Assembly (NCBI RefSeq): GCF_022539505.1
Contig: NC_061510.1
Coordinates: 263,571,687 to 263,635,686, forward strand
Direction: 5' to 3'
Source of the DNA: Lolium rigidum
Lineage: Eukaryota > Streptophyta > Magnoliopsida > Poales > Poaceae
Length of the DNA: 64,000 bases
Of this stretch, positions 1 through 10,735 are shown piece after piece (position 1 is the stretch's first letter; the number at the start of each line of letters is the position of its first letter). Position numbers and translations under genes: made by a program. Under the pieces are notes generated by a model, which saw only the letters and a program-made list of their open reading frames with translations, did no database searches and had not been told where the DNA came from.

Positions 1-360
1 GATCGATGATCCCTAAACCTTAAACAACCCCTAAAACCTTAAATCCCTAATCCCTAATAATCCCTAATCCCTAAACCCTAAACACCCTAAACACTAAACC
101 CGGCCTAAACCCTAGACCCTAAACCCTAACCCTAACCCTAACCCTAACCCTAACCCTAACCCTAACCCTAAACCCTAGCTAACCCTAAACCCTAAACCCT
201 AGACCCTAAACCCTAGACCCTAAACCCTAGACCCTAAACCCTAGACCCTAAACCCTAGACCCTAAACCCTAGACCCTAAACCCTAGACCCTAAACCCTAA
301 CCCTAACCCTAACCCTAACCCTAAACCCTAGCTAACCCTAAAACCCTAATTAAACCCTAT
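1..360. repeat. Telomere-like repeat block (mixed CCCTAAA, CCCTAA and CCCTAGA units)
   Basis: Degenerate telomere-type repeats read CCCTAAA on the plus strand, the orientation expected at the left end of a plant chromosome. Three unit types occur: the plant heptamer CCCTAAA; a run of about eight hexamers CCCTAA at roughly 126-172 and again near 298-325; and an alternating CCCTAAA/CCCTAGA 14-mer at roughly 197-300. The array is interrupted and grades into AT-rich unique sequence after 360, so this is telomere-proximal subtelomere and not an uninterrupted telomere tip. Confidence 0.85.
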
Positions 361-2847
361 GTATAGGCCAACGACACTTAATTGTGCATCGAGTAGGCCA
401 GGGGGTGCCTCGCGGTCCTCTAATTAAATTAAATGTGCCATGCATTAACCCTAAACCATATATATGTAACTAACCCTAGCTAGCTAATCAACCCTACTTA
501 ATTAAAACACATAACCTTAAACTATACTAGCTAGCTATAACCCGATCTAATAAAAACATGCTCTATATGTAGCGACTAGCTAGCAAACCGTAGATTAACA
601 CCAATTAAAATATACATGGCCTATATCGATCATGTTGTATAACATATCCCTGAGATTCATTAATTAATTATATAATTATCGTGATAAATTAATTAACTTG
701 AATTTTGACAAGTTCTCTCGAATGAAAACACATTTGATTAAGTTGCCTCATAATATATATATAATTAGTGTGCATGCATGGCCTACAATGCATTCGTGCA
801 TATATTTTAATGTATATTTGAACATATATATTCTTGGGGATTTCAGTCTCGATCTCTCTCTCTCGATCATCTATATATCGTTAGTGGCCCAAAAAACACA
901 CATATATACGCATGCACTTTATGCGTAAAGGCGCGGGTGCCTCTAATAATGTGTGTGCGCACTCGATCGATGATCCCTAAACCTTAAACAACCCCTAAAA
1001 CCTTAAATCCCTAATCCATAATCCCTAAACCCTAAACACCCTAAACACTAAACCCTAAACCCTAGACCCTAAACCCTAACCCTAACCCTAACCCTAACCC
1101 TAAACCCTAGCTAACCCTAAACCCTAAACCCTAGACCCTAAACCACCCTAGACCCTAAACCCTAACCCTAACCCTAACCCTAACCCTAAACCCTAGCTAA
1201 CCCTAAACCCTAATTAAACCCTAAACCACATATATGTAACTAATCCTAGATAATCAACCCTACTTAATTAAAACACATAACCCTAAACTGTACTAGCTAG
1301 CTATAACCCGATCTAATAAAAACATGCTCTATATATAGCAGCTAGCTAGCAAACCGTAGATTAACACCAATTAAAATATACATGGCCTATATCAATTTTA
1401 ATATATATTTGAACATATTCTAGGGGATTTCAATCTCTCTCTCTCGATCATATATATATCGTTGTTGGTGGCAAAAAACACACACGTACATATATACGCA
1501 TGCACTTTATGCGCAAAGGCGCGGGGTGCCTCTAATAATGTGTGTGCGCACTCGATCGATGATCCCTAAATAACCTTAAACAACCCTAAAAATCCCCTAA
1601 ACCCTAAACAACCTAAACACTAAACCCTAGACCCTAAACACCCTAAACACTAAACCCTAAATCCTAGACCCTAAACACCGTAAACACTAAACCCTAAACC
1701 CTAAACACCCTAAACACTAATTAAACCCTAAACCCTAGACCCTAAACACCCTAAACTAAACCCTAGACCCTAGCTAAACACCCTAAACACTAAACCCTAA
1801 ACCCTAAACCCTAATTAAACCCTATATATAGGCCAACGACACTTAATTGTGCATCAAGCAGGCCAGGGGTGCCTAGCTCGCGGTCCTCTAGTTAAATTAA
1901 ATGTGCCATGCATTAACCCTAAACCATATATATAACTAACCCCTAGCTAATCAAACCCTAGTTCATTAAAACACATAAACCTAAACTATACTAGCTAGCT
2001 ATAACCCGATCTAATAAAAACATGCTCGATCTATATATATAGCAGCCAGCTAGCAAATTAAACGGTAGATTAACACCAATTAATATATACGACATGGCCT
2101 ATGTCGATCATATGTTGTATAACATCTCCCTGAGATTCATTAATTAATTATATAATTATCGATGATAAATTAATTAACTTGAATTTTGACAAGTTCTCTC
2201 GAATGAAAACACATTTGATTAAGTTTCCTCATAATATATATATAATTAGTGTGCATGCATGGCCTACCATGCATGCATTCGTGCATATATTTTAATATAT
2301 ATTTGAACATATTCTTGGGAATTTCAATCTCTCTCTCTCTCTCGATCATCTATATATCGTTGTTGGCCAAAAAAACACACACATATACACATGCACTTTA
2401 TGCGGAAAGGCGCGTGTGCCTCTAATAATGTGTGTGCGCACTCGATCGATGATCCATAAACCTTAAACCCTAAATAAACCCTAATCCCTAATCCCTAAAC
2501 CCCTAAACACCATAAACATTAAACCCTAGACCCTAGACCCTAAACCCTAACCTCCTAACCCTAAACCCTAAACCCTAATTAAACCCTATATATAGGCCAA
2601 TGACACTTAATTGTGCATCAAGCAGGCCAGGGGTGCCTTAGCTCGCGGTCCTCTAATTAAATTAAATGTGCCATGCATATATATATGTGTTTAATTTGGG
2701 GATTTCAATCGCTCTCTCGTATGTAGATCTCTCTCTACCTCTCTCTCTCTTTGTCTCTCTCTCTCTCTCTCGTTAATTGGTGGCCAACAACACACACATG
2801 CACTTTGTGCGCAAAGGCATGCGCCTCTAATAATGTGTGCGCAGTCG
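1..2847. repeat. Subtelomeric tandem repeat, four variable units
   Basis: Four head-to-tail units start with the same GATCGATGATCC motif at 1, 965, 1554 and 2444, and each ends with a conserved segment reading TCTAATAATGTGTG. Unit lengths differ (about 964, 589, 890 and 400 bp) because internal blocks are missing or expanded, mainly the telomere-like stretches and the segment near GCATGCATGGCC. Each unit has a telomere-like head, an AT-rich middle (AATTAAAACACATAA, GCTAGCTATAACCCG) and a CT-microsatellite tail. No credible coding sequence is seen; the 76-codon frame at 698-928 is low-complexity. Confidence 0.85.
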
Positions 2848-4084
2848 ATCAATCTAGTTTTGATTAATCATAGCACACAAATAAAGAAGTTGTATTTGAA
2901 TCCACACAACCTAATCTAAAACACATAACCCCTAACATGGCCTAATTAATTAACCCCTTCTCTCTACCTAATTAGTGGAAATTGCACAAAATCAAAAGGG
3001 GTCCCTCACTAATTGTGCATATATGCTAGATTGTGATAAACTTTTGCCCCATATATATTTGGTGGATGGGTGCATCTTGGCATGTAAAACAATTAGTGTT
3101 TGCAAATGGCGTTGTCAAAATTTATGTACAAATGATTTCTTTCCATCCAAAGTGCATAAAATGGGAGTTTTAATGAAGAAAGTACAAATAAAACAGCTCA
3201 ACATGCTTCCACACCCCGATTTCCACACGAAGTAGAGCATATTTAAAGGATAATTCTAGAGTTTTACTATTTTTCAAGCAACTTTGCTAATTTTCCCTAG
3301 CTATTTATATTTCCACACGGTAGGGCTGCTATCTCTAGCTCAATCATGTATCGGGCAAGACGGCCTAACTATTTATATTTTCTTGATGCTGCTAAAAAAA
3401 TTCGTCAGTATGCTCGAACTAATTGGCACTTTATAGTTTTCCGCTCGATTTGTCATCGATCAATTTGTTCATTTGCGTGGGCATATAGAGTCAATTACGC
3501 ACTCGATCCGTTAATTTGCTGAAATGCCATGGCGAGTTTTGTACACGATCTGTTTGCTAAAATGTCGATGGGTATTTTTTGTTTTGTACTCGACATGATT
3601 GCTGAAATGCATAATCATGTAGTATAGTTTTGTACTCGATTGATATACATTTCCTACTTCACCTTAAATTAATCACCAACCATCGTATCTCATAATTAAA
3701 CGAGATGGACAGAACTTGGATACTTGCATGGACACTTATGTTCCCCTTCATATATAAATGGTGTTCAACCCTTTATGGGGTTTATTAGAGCTCATGAAGG
3801 TCACAACACGGACGTGTATTACCGCGCTGCACATGTATGAATGGTGAGAAGAGGCCTCACCCTGTAGTGGCGAGATCATTTACACATTTTTGGGATGGAC
3901 CGCACATATGTTAGGCGGGTTTAGCATGGTGAACCATATAATGATCCTTTAGCGAGAGAAGCGAGATCTTGCTCACACCGTATGTGTGTTGGCATATGTA
4001 GTTAATTATTTATATTGATGCTTGCCACTGTTTCAATCAATAGTTTGCATTGCTTGTGCAAGGTTATGTACTCAAATTTAACTT
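2848..4084. other. AT-rich intergenic stretch, no gene recognised
   Basis: This follows the last subtelomeric unit. A single 86-codon frame at 2975-3235 on the plus strand has no motif I recognise and is probably chance. Around 3330-3660 several copies of a short phrase like TTTTGTACTCGA/TTGCTGAAATG recur, hinting at a worn short tandem repeat. No splice-supported exons, RNA gene or transposon termini were found. Confidence 0.5.
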
Positions 4085-4862
4085 GTTGCGAGATGGATGG
4101 ACGGGAAGGAGAGAAAAAGCGCTTGCTTCAGGAAACGAGTTTCAGCTCGCGGGACATGTGCTGTGCCAGATGAGAAGGTAAATATGTAAAACGGCATTTG
4201 TTCAGGTTGCATCCCTTAGATGTTTGTCTAATCGGTTGATGTACTAATTGCAGAAGCATAGAGTTGAAGAGGTCTCTCAGTTTGATGGGAGATTTGAAGA
4301 TGAATCTCAGTTTGATGCACCTGTGGATGGGTGCCGATGACGAGCCTTTCATAGACGAAGGTCCTGCACCGAGATTATCCAGACCTACGAAGGAGGCCGT
4401 GGACCGAGTACACAGCTTTGCGTTGAAGTGGATGCACGCCCGGAGATCATCGGGGCGTCCGGGTAGTCTCAAGACCACCCAACACTGATGCACTCGTGGA
4501 TGAGTGCGATGACGAGCCTCTCATAGACGAAGGTCCCGCACCTGAGATTATCCAGCCTACGAAAGGAGGCCGTGGACCGAGTACACGGCTTTGCGTTGAA
4601 GAGGATGCACACCGGAGATCATCGGGGCGTCCCGGTAGTCTCGGGACCACCCGGCCCGATGCAAAATGTTGAGCTACTTTATGATTCATACTCTTATGTT
4701 ACTGGTGCTGTAGTATGTTTTGATTTGTACGCCTTTGGCGCTAGATTAAGCATTCGATGGATGATCGCGTTGCAAAATTCGACACCCACACAATCGGTTC
4801 ATCGTATGAGTAGTAGCACAATTACTTCTACGGCGATTCCTGCCGAGCGCATTAGTTGGTAG
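4085..4862 (+). pseudogene. Unrecognised gene fragment with a tandem 58-codon duplication
   Basis: An exon-like segment (about 4085-4180) is followed by a plausible intron ending TTGCAG near 4254 and then a coding-looking stretch. Within it, 174 bp starting at 4314 is repeated at 4488. Both copies encode a core like DEPFIDEGPAPEI, a PTKEAVDRVHGFALK segment and a DHRGVP-type tail. 174 is exactly 58 codons, but small indels place pieces of each copy in different frames, so no continuous reading frame runs through both. A further frame to 4862 continues with an aromatic-rich stretch. I do not recognise the family. It is followed directly by a Stowaway-type MITE. It may be a captured gene piece or a decayed host gene; the intron call is inference. 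Confidence 0.4.
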
Positions 4863-4879
4863 CATGAAACACTTTCAGG

Positions 4880-4990
4880 TACTCCCCTCTGATTCATATT
4901 AATTGACTCAGTTCTGTCTAGATATGGATGTATCTCGATGCATTTGTTAACTAGACTAACAAACTTGAGTCAGTTAATATGAATCCGTGT
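4880..4990. mobile_element. Stowaway-type MITE
   Basis: About 110 bp begins TACTCCC and carries inverted ends: the left arm reads GATTCATATTAATTGACTCA and the right arm reads TGAGTCAGTTAATATGAATC. The internal TATGGATGTATCT phrase is typical of grass Stowaway (Tc1/Mariner) MITEs. It lies in the gap between two gene remnants. Confidence 0.75.
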
Positions 4991-4999
4991 AAACCGCCC

Positions 5000-5421
5000 A
5001 GTCCTCGAGCAGCTAGTTTATTGACTCTGGACTCCAAGCCTCTCGCGGCAAGCCATCGACGAAGCTTTGACCAGATCTTGGCCCGCAATTTTGTGTGTGT
5101 GGCGAATAGCAAAGCTTTGACCAGTTCCTCTCGGGATGCAGCACGCCGGTGAGCTTGCACGGTTGCCATGAGCACTTTCCGGCGGAACTTCCTCTTCAGC
5201 GCCCTCAAGCCGCTTCGCCGCGAGACGAGCACGCAGTGCCTCGAGGTGGACGGAATTCTGGATCTTAGGGCGGGGGGTCCGCATCGTCCGGGAACGATCT
5301 CCAGCGGGTTAACGAGGACATGCATGGCGGCCAGGGGATTTGTGTTTTTTTTTTGGTTTGAGCTTGGGATTTGGGGTTTTTTCGGATAGGGGAGGAGGAA
5401 CCGAGGAAGAGGAAGGAACAA
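5000..5421 (-). CDS. Hypothetical minus-strand exon or gene fragment
   Basis: The minus strand has a GC-rich, pyrimidine-rich leader (a CCTCTTCCTCGG-like run near 5400) followed by overlapping open frames. One starts near 5322 (or in-frame at 5421) and is rich in Arg and Leu. The other (5018-5284) contains a charged helix-like run, EALRARLAAKRLEGAEEE, and looks more protein-like, but it needs an upstream start or splice. No domain is recognised. The segment ends against the MITE at 4990. It could be the first exon of a lost gene, and the choice of frame is uncertain. Confidence 0.3.
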
Positions 5422-6462
5422 CCACGTGCTTGGCGCGTGGCGGTGTGCTTGAATTTCGAATTTTTGTGAAATGTTTCATTTCCCCGCTACAATTCGGGGG
5501 TTTCTTGACGCGCCAATGCGTCCCGCCGGGCAGCTTCAAGTGAATTTGGGGTGCCACACTATGGGCCCTAGTTTCAGTGAGACATGTAATGACTAGTCAC
5601 ATCGGTAAGTTCACCTGTGTAATAAAATATGTTACCCCTCCCCTTTATGTAGCACCCCTTCTCTCCGATAGAGTGCCGATTGCCGACGGATGCAAGCCGC
5701 TAGCTCGATCCCCTCCTTTCGCCTCCACCGTCCGAGGCCTCCGGCTTGGAGGGGCAAGGCTGCATCTAGACCAAGCGGATTAGGTAGGACTAGTAATGTT
5801 CTTTCCTTTCTCGAGATCGGTTCTTTTTCCTCTCCTCGATATCTTGCGCATCTCTTTCCTATTCGGGGCGAAGGGGTGTCTTTCCGGTCCCCCTCGAGCT
5901 GGGAGTGATTGATGGGGGTGGGGGCGGGGGCTACCTTTGCTTGGATTGGGGTGTTCTTCCTTTATTTGTCGACATTTGCAACCTTTGTAGTTTCTGCTGA
6001 TCCTCACTCGTATCTTTTGTCGGCTTGTACGGAAAGGTAAGACCTCGGCGGTGGGGGCAATGGAGCGTAAGGCCACCACGCATGTGGGCAGTTGGCTGAG
6101 CCTGAGCTGCGTCCCCAGCCCGCGAAGCAGGTACTCCGTTTGCTTATCCACTCTTTACCTTTTAAGTGTCTCTCTGCATCCTCAATCTGTTCCTGTTCTG
6201 GAATATGCTTAAAGTAGCACATGTCTTCAGCTGTTTGTGCGTAAATCCTCTGTGACACCATGCTCTATATTCTCTGTATCGGGTTGGTACCTCCGAGGTT
6301 CCGTCGTTGAGGCTATGGGGAACGAGAATAGCGCCCCACCTGCTGCGAGGAGCATGGCCCGATCTGCGAGCACAAGAAGCGAAATGCCACTGCACGAGGC
6401 TGGGCGGGGACCGCCTGGGGGTAATTTTTTTAACCAACTTACCATGATGTAGTCTGAATCGA

Positions 6463-6834
6463 TACTCCCTCGGATCCAAATTAATTGACTCAACTATCCG
6501 TAGATACGGATGTATCTAGATGTGTTTTAGCTCTAGATACTACTGCCTCCATCCCAAAGCTTTGGGCTTATATTATTTTTAGAAAGTCAAACTATACCAT
6601 GTTTGACTAAGCTTTTACCAAAAATCGGTAACATGCAAAATACAAAATTAATATCATTAAATAGATAATAAAATATATTTTCCTACGCTATCTACACAGT
6701 ATTATATTTGTTGATAGAATGTTCTAAAATTTTGGTCAAACTTTGCTTGTTTTGATTTCTCAAAAATAAATAAGGCTTAAGCTTTTGGATGGTGGTAGTA
6801 CATTCATATCTAGACAAAGCTGAGTTAACTAGTT
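6463..6834. mobile_element. Nested Stowaway-type MITEs
   Basis: An outer element starts TACTCCCTCGGATCC at 6463, carries AATTAATTGACTCA and the TACGGATGTATCTAGATG phrase, and resumes after 6800 with ATATCTAGACAAAGCTGAGTTAA. It is interrupted at a TA dinucleotide by a second element (about 6541-6800) with ends CTGCCTCCATCCCAAAGC and GCTTTTGGATGGTGGTAG. The outer right end is truncated near 6834. Both fit grass Stowaway families, which insert at TA. Confidence 0.7.
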
Positions 6835-6859
6835 TTTTGTCCGTCCATAGCTAGTGTTC

Positions 6860-8780
6860 ACGCTGCAAAAGGCTAAGAGCATCCACTATATGCATCGAGT
6901 CTATCTCATACGAGTAATTCAATATCACTGCTGAGGTCTGCCTTTTGTTTTGCTATTCATATGCGGACTCGAAACTTTAGGGCCTTTACTCAAAAGGAAG
7001 ATCAAAGCTGCGGCTGATCAGGCTGCCGGTATGTTGATGCCGCCCCCATCTTCTAAATGCCTCTACAAGCACAAGGCCACGCGCCAGTACGGGTGGTGAT
7101 CTTTTAATGAATATGGTATATTTTCTTAATCCACAAAACATGCCTTGATTTTTCTCTCGTTTATTGTCGGTTTTTTCTATGCTTGCCAAAAGTTTACAAC
7201 AACAACAACAACAACCAAGCCTTTCGAGTCCCAAACAAGTTGGGGTAGGCTAGAGTTGAAACCCATAAGATCTCGAAGCCAAAAGTTTAGAAACACCAAA
7301 TTCGTTTGCTTACAATCATCATACGGTAATGTTCATCTACTCCAGTTCCCCTAACCCAACAAAAAATGATGTTAATTACGATTTTTAGATTAAAAGAGCA
7401 CCATTAGGTCTTTGTTAATTACGACTTTGAGATTAAAATGTCATTTGCAATTGTTAATTACAATTTTGAGACAAATGGTTAGTTTAACCTCGATCTCTTC
7501 TGCTCTCCATTTATCCCAACCGAACAAAAATTTAACCATTCCATTGCATTCCACGCTGTTTCAGAACCGATCACACCCTTGCATTGTTGTGAACTGTTGT
7601 CCATACACGGCCATACCCTTCCACTTACATCCAGCACTATATGCATCAGTCTGTCTCAGAGTCATTCAATATCACTGCTGAGATCTGTTCCCATTCTTAT
7701 GCAGGCTGAAACTGCTGTGCCTTTACTCAAGTGGATGCAAAATGAGGCTAATGAGGCTGCTGTGAGGACGATGGTGCCGGCACCATCTTCGAAAACCTCT
7801 ACAAGCACGAGGCCATGGGCCAGTTGGGTGGTGACCTTTTAATGAATCCGGTATATTTTCTTAATCCACATACATGATTTCATTATTATCTGTTTAATTA
7901 TTGTTGGCTTTGTCTAATGCTTACCAAAAGTTCAGAAACACTGCGTTTGCTTACAATCATCATACACTAATTTTTCACTTTTCAGTCTGTCTCATCCAGT
8001 ATATAAACTGTTGATTTCCATTGGCTTCTTTTGTAATCATTTGCATTGTTGTCAATTGTTCTCTATGCACAACCCTATTCTTCCACTTACACCCGCACTA
8101 TTTGCATCAGTCTATCTCATAGATTTATTAAATATCAATGATGAGTTCTGTTGCTATTCATATGCAGGATGAAACTTCTGTGCCTCTACTCAAATGGATA
8201 AAAATGATCCTGATGAGGCTGCTTGTGAAGAACGATGGTGCCGCCACCATCTTCCGAAAACCTCCTCAAGCACAAGGCCACGGGCAGTTCGGGTGGTACC
8301 CTTTTCAGATAGCAGTATATTTTCTTAATCCTCATACATGATTTGATTTTCAGTCCATTTATTGCCGGCTTTGTCTAATGCTTACCAATAGTTCGGAAAC
8401 ACACACACCTATTCTTACACTTACATCCAGCACTATATGCATCGGTGTCTCATAGATTCATTTTATATATCACTAGCTGATGTATGTTGCTCTTCAATTT
8501 TCATATGCGGACTGAAGCCTGCTAACCCTTCATTGGTCAAAAGGATTGCAAGCTGCTGCCGATGAGGCATCTGCAGAGGCTGCCACCAAGTTCTTATCGG
8601 CCCACCTTACGGATGCTTATATAAGCTCAAGTCCAAGGACCAGCCGGGCCGTAACCATCCAAGGGTTCGGGTATATTTTCTTAAGCCACATATACATGCC
8701 ATGATTTATGTCGATATTATCACCGGCTCTGTCTAATGCTTTTTGGAATTCGGAAACACCAAATTAGCATGCTTATATTC
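6860..8780 (+). repeat. Fourfold exon-intron cassette
   Basis: A unit of variable length (roughly 340-730 bp between exon starts) recurs four times. Each has an AG-acceptor-like border after a GCAGGMTGAAAC-type motif, a 140-160 bp coding-like block, a donor-like GTATATTTTCTTAATCC and an intron-like part with CATACATGATTT, GCTTTGTCTAATGCTTACC and a CTATATGCATCRGTCTVTCTCA motif. The coding blocks of units 2 and 3 share a core like DDGAGTIFENLYKH; units 1 and 4 are more diverged. Both exon and intron repeat, so it arose by tandem DNA duplication inside the B3-like pseudogene. Confidence 0.6.
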
Positions 8781-9129
8781 ATCATACACTAATTTTTCAC
8801 TTGTTCAGTTTGTAACATAGTGTTATGCACTCGCTTGTCAACATTTGCATTGCTCTGAACTATGCACTTTACACAACCTAATTCTTCCACTTACATTTAG
8901 CGCTACGCACCAGTAGTACCTCCCATGTTTCCTTCACCATCCCGATGCCGAGCTTGCGGGAATATTGCGGGCCCATGTACATACCCCGCATATAGCACCT
9001 CCTATGGCTCTATCTACCTTTCTAGTAGCTCCTTCACGGAGTTACGGGTATGTATTCTCGGTGGTTTAGCATGAATTGGCATATAGTAAAGTCTTGTTTT
9101 TAGTCTTCCTGCTTCTTACATTTGTATCA

Positions 9130-9405
9130 ATTTTCACATGCAGACTGTACCTTGTGAACTTCGTCCAATGATTAACCGGATGTGTCCGCATGAAGGGTCT
9201 TTCACTATGCATGGCAATGGCAAATTGATGAACACCTACACGGTCTATGAGGTGTATGTCTACAAGACGCGAGCCATCACATATTTGTATGGACATGATT
9301 GGAGAAAGTTTGCTTTTGACTACGGTCCGAAGAAGGGCGACGAGCTGAGGATCGAAACTCAAACGGGCGAGATATACGTAGCGCTACGAGTTGGAGACAC
9401 TTCCA
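9130..9405 (+). CDS. B3-like domain exon (first)
   Basis: After a CAG acceptor near 9141, an open frame encodes about 88 residues with alternating hydrophobic strands and a C-terminal signature HDWRKFAFDYGPKKGDELRIE-like (aromatic-basic-basic-Phe, then Gly-Asp before a strand). This matches the GW-x-x-F...L-x-x-GD pattern of plant B3 domains. Known members bind DNA through the barrel wall. It lies downstream of the four-cassette array and upstream of a Pro/Ala-rich linker. The frame is intact within this exon, but flanking exons are broken. The assignment rests on the C-terminal motif; the N-terminal half is weak. Confidence 0.5.
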
Positions 9406-10051
9406 AATATATAATATGTAACTTTTTTCTACTCATATCTTTTGATAACGCGTTACGAGCAGTTGTTGTAAACCATTCCCTCTGTTCTAGCTTGCTGGGT
9501 TTAACATGATCAAAGCTGCAGATCCCCTGATGGAACATGAGCGGATGTCACAAAGGGCAACCACACCGGCACCGGCACCGGCTTCCCACTCTCCTTCATC
9601 AGCACCGGTTCCTGTACCAGCTCCGTTTACTGCATCTACCCAGCAGTCCCCTACATCAGCATTGGTTCTGTAGAGGCCCCATATACTACACCTGCCCGAG
9701 CGGGCTCCTCGCATCGGCACCTGGTTCCTCTAGCTGCACCGTTTCATCGCACCTGCCTAACGGTCTCCGCATCGGCACCGGTTCCTCTAGGGGCACCGTT
9801 CTCGCACCTGCCAGCAGTCTCCTGCATCAGCACCAGCTCGTGTACCAGCCCAGGCTCCTGCACCTGCCCCAGCCAGATCACCGAGGTCTCAGCTCATTGC
9901 TGTGGCCACCCGTGTGGTGACCAGGACGCATCTGAAGGCTATGTTCGTGAGTATATGACAACATAACTGCTCTTATCTTGATGTCTTCTCTGCTCAAAGT
10001 CTCACATGGTTCAGTGCATTGGTGCCATTGACTAATTTTTGGTGGTATCTC

Positions 10052-10287
10052 TTGCTTTGAATATGAAATTTCCTAAAAGTATCTCCAAGGATCTCAATGC
10101 TGGCCGAAGGGGCAAGATATCCCTCGTCATGGAGAGTGAAGGTCTCACCGTGGAGGGACGGTACTCTGTCAGTCCACGGATGGCCGCTTGGCTGTTACTT
10201 CCGAGTGGAAAAAGTTCATTGACGGTGCCAAACTTCGCATTGGATCAAAGTTGAAGGTCAAGATCTTTCGATGCCGCTTGTGACATG
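10052..10287 (+). CDS. B3-like domain exon (second), frameshifted
   Basis: The exon starts with a KFPKSISKDLN-type segment after intron-like sequence, typical of the first strands of a B3 domain, then a Gly-rich turn and a short strand. The frame changes near 10,195; in the new frame the sequence continues WKKFIDGAKLRIGSKLKVKIF and ends at a stop around 10,285. This reproduces the W-x-x-F...G-S-x-L core of B3 C-termini. The frameshift would truncate the protein. It is probably the last exon of the gene. Confidence 0.45.
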
Positions 10288-10289
10288 CT

Positions 10290-10735
10290 GGTCATAAAGT
10301 TCGCGGTTGTCTAGTTTTGTTGCCCCATGAGCCCTTAGCAAATGCATTTGTAGTTATACTTATATAAGGTTATCTTATCTGAGCTGCTAATTAATTGTAT
10401 GGGTGGTAAAACTCTGGCAAGCTTTTGCTCTTAGCAAGTATGTATGTATGATCAGCTATTATGATAACTAATGTTTGTGTTCATCTTAATTTGCATTTCC
10501 GTTTTAGAAAAAAACTTAATTTCTATTTTGGCTGACCTGTTAGAGAACTATCAGATTGAACCCACAACATGATTCAAATAGATTCATTACACCGAGCCAC
10601 ATGTCTTGACCTTGCTATACACTACTTCCATTATTCAGTGCAAGAAGGCTTACTCGAGTTGCTCTGAACCATGGCGGATTCGAATCCACCTTATCTATCT
10701 AGAAATACAACCTTTGCGAAAGAGGATTTGCGAGT
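10290..10735. other. Intergenic stretch, nothing recognised
   Basis: AT-rich sequence downstream of the B3-like remnant, with no open frame of note and no transposon terminus. It may include the former 3' untranslated region (TATATAAGGTTATCTT near 10,360). Confidence 0.4.

Larger units (their letters stand above)
6000..10287 (+). pseudogene. Decayed multi-exon gene with two B3-like DNA-binding domains
   Basis: Exon-like islands on the plus strand are bounded by plausible splice sites. There is a short start exon (ATG near 6060, donor GTACTC near 6129), a second exon near 6310-6420, four related short exons (about 6960-7105, 7702-7850, 8166-8310, 8506-8668), a B3-like exon at 9130-9405, a Pro/Ala-rich linker at 9517-9950 and a second B3-like exon at 10,052-10,287. 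B3 proteins are plant transcription factors that contact DNA through a seven-stranded barrel; REM-type members often carry several domains. In-frame stops (for example in the linker near 9671) and frameshifts break every long frame, so I call it a pseudogene. The exon chain is inferred from spacing and splice-like borders. The GC-rich stretch 5650-5910 may be its former promoter and leader. Confidence 0.45.

Noticed and set aside
2975..3235. 86-codon plus-strand frame near the subtelomere
   Set aside because: No recognisable motif, no codon bias distinct from the AT-rich surroundings and no splice context.
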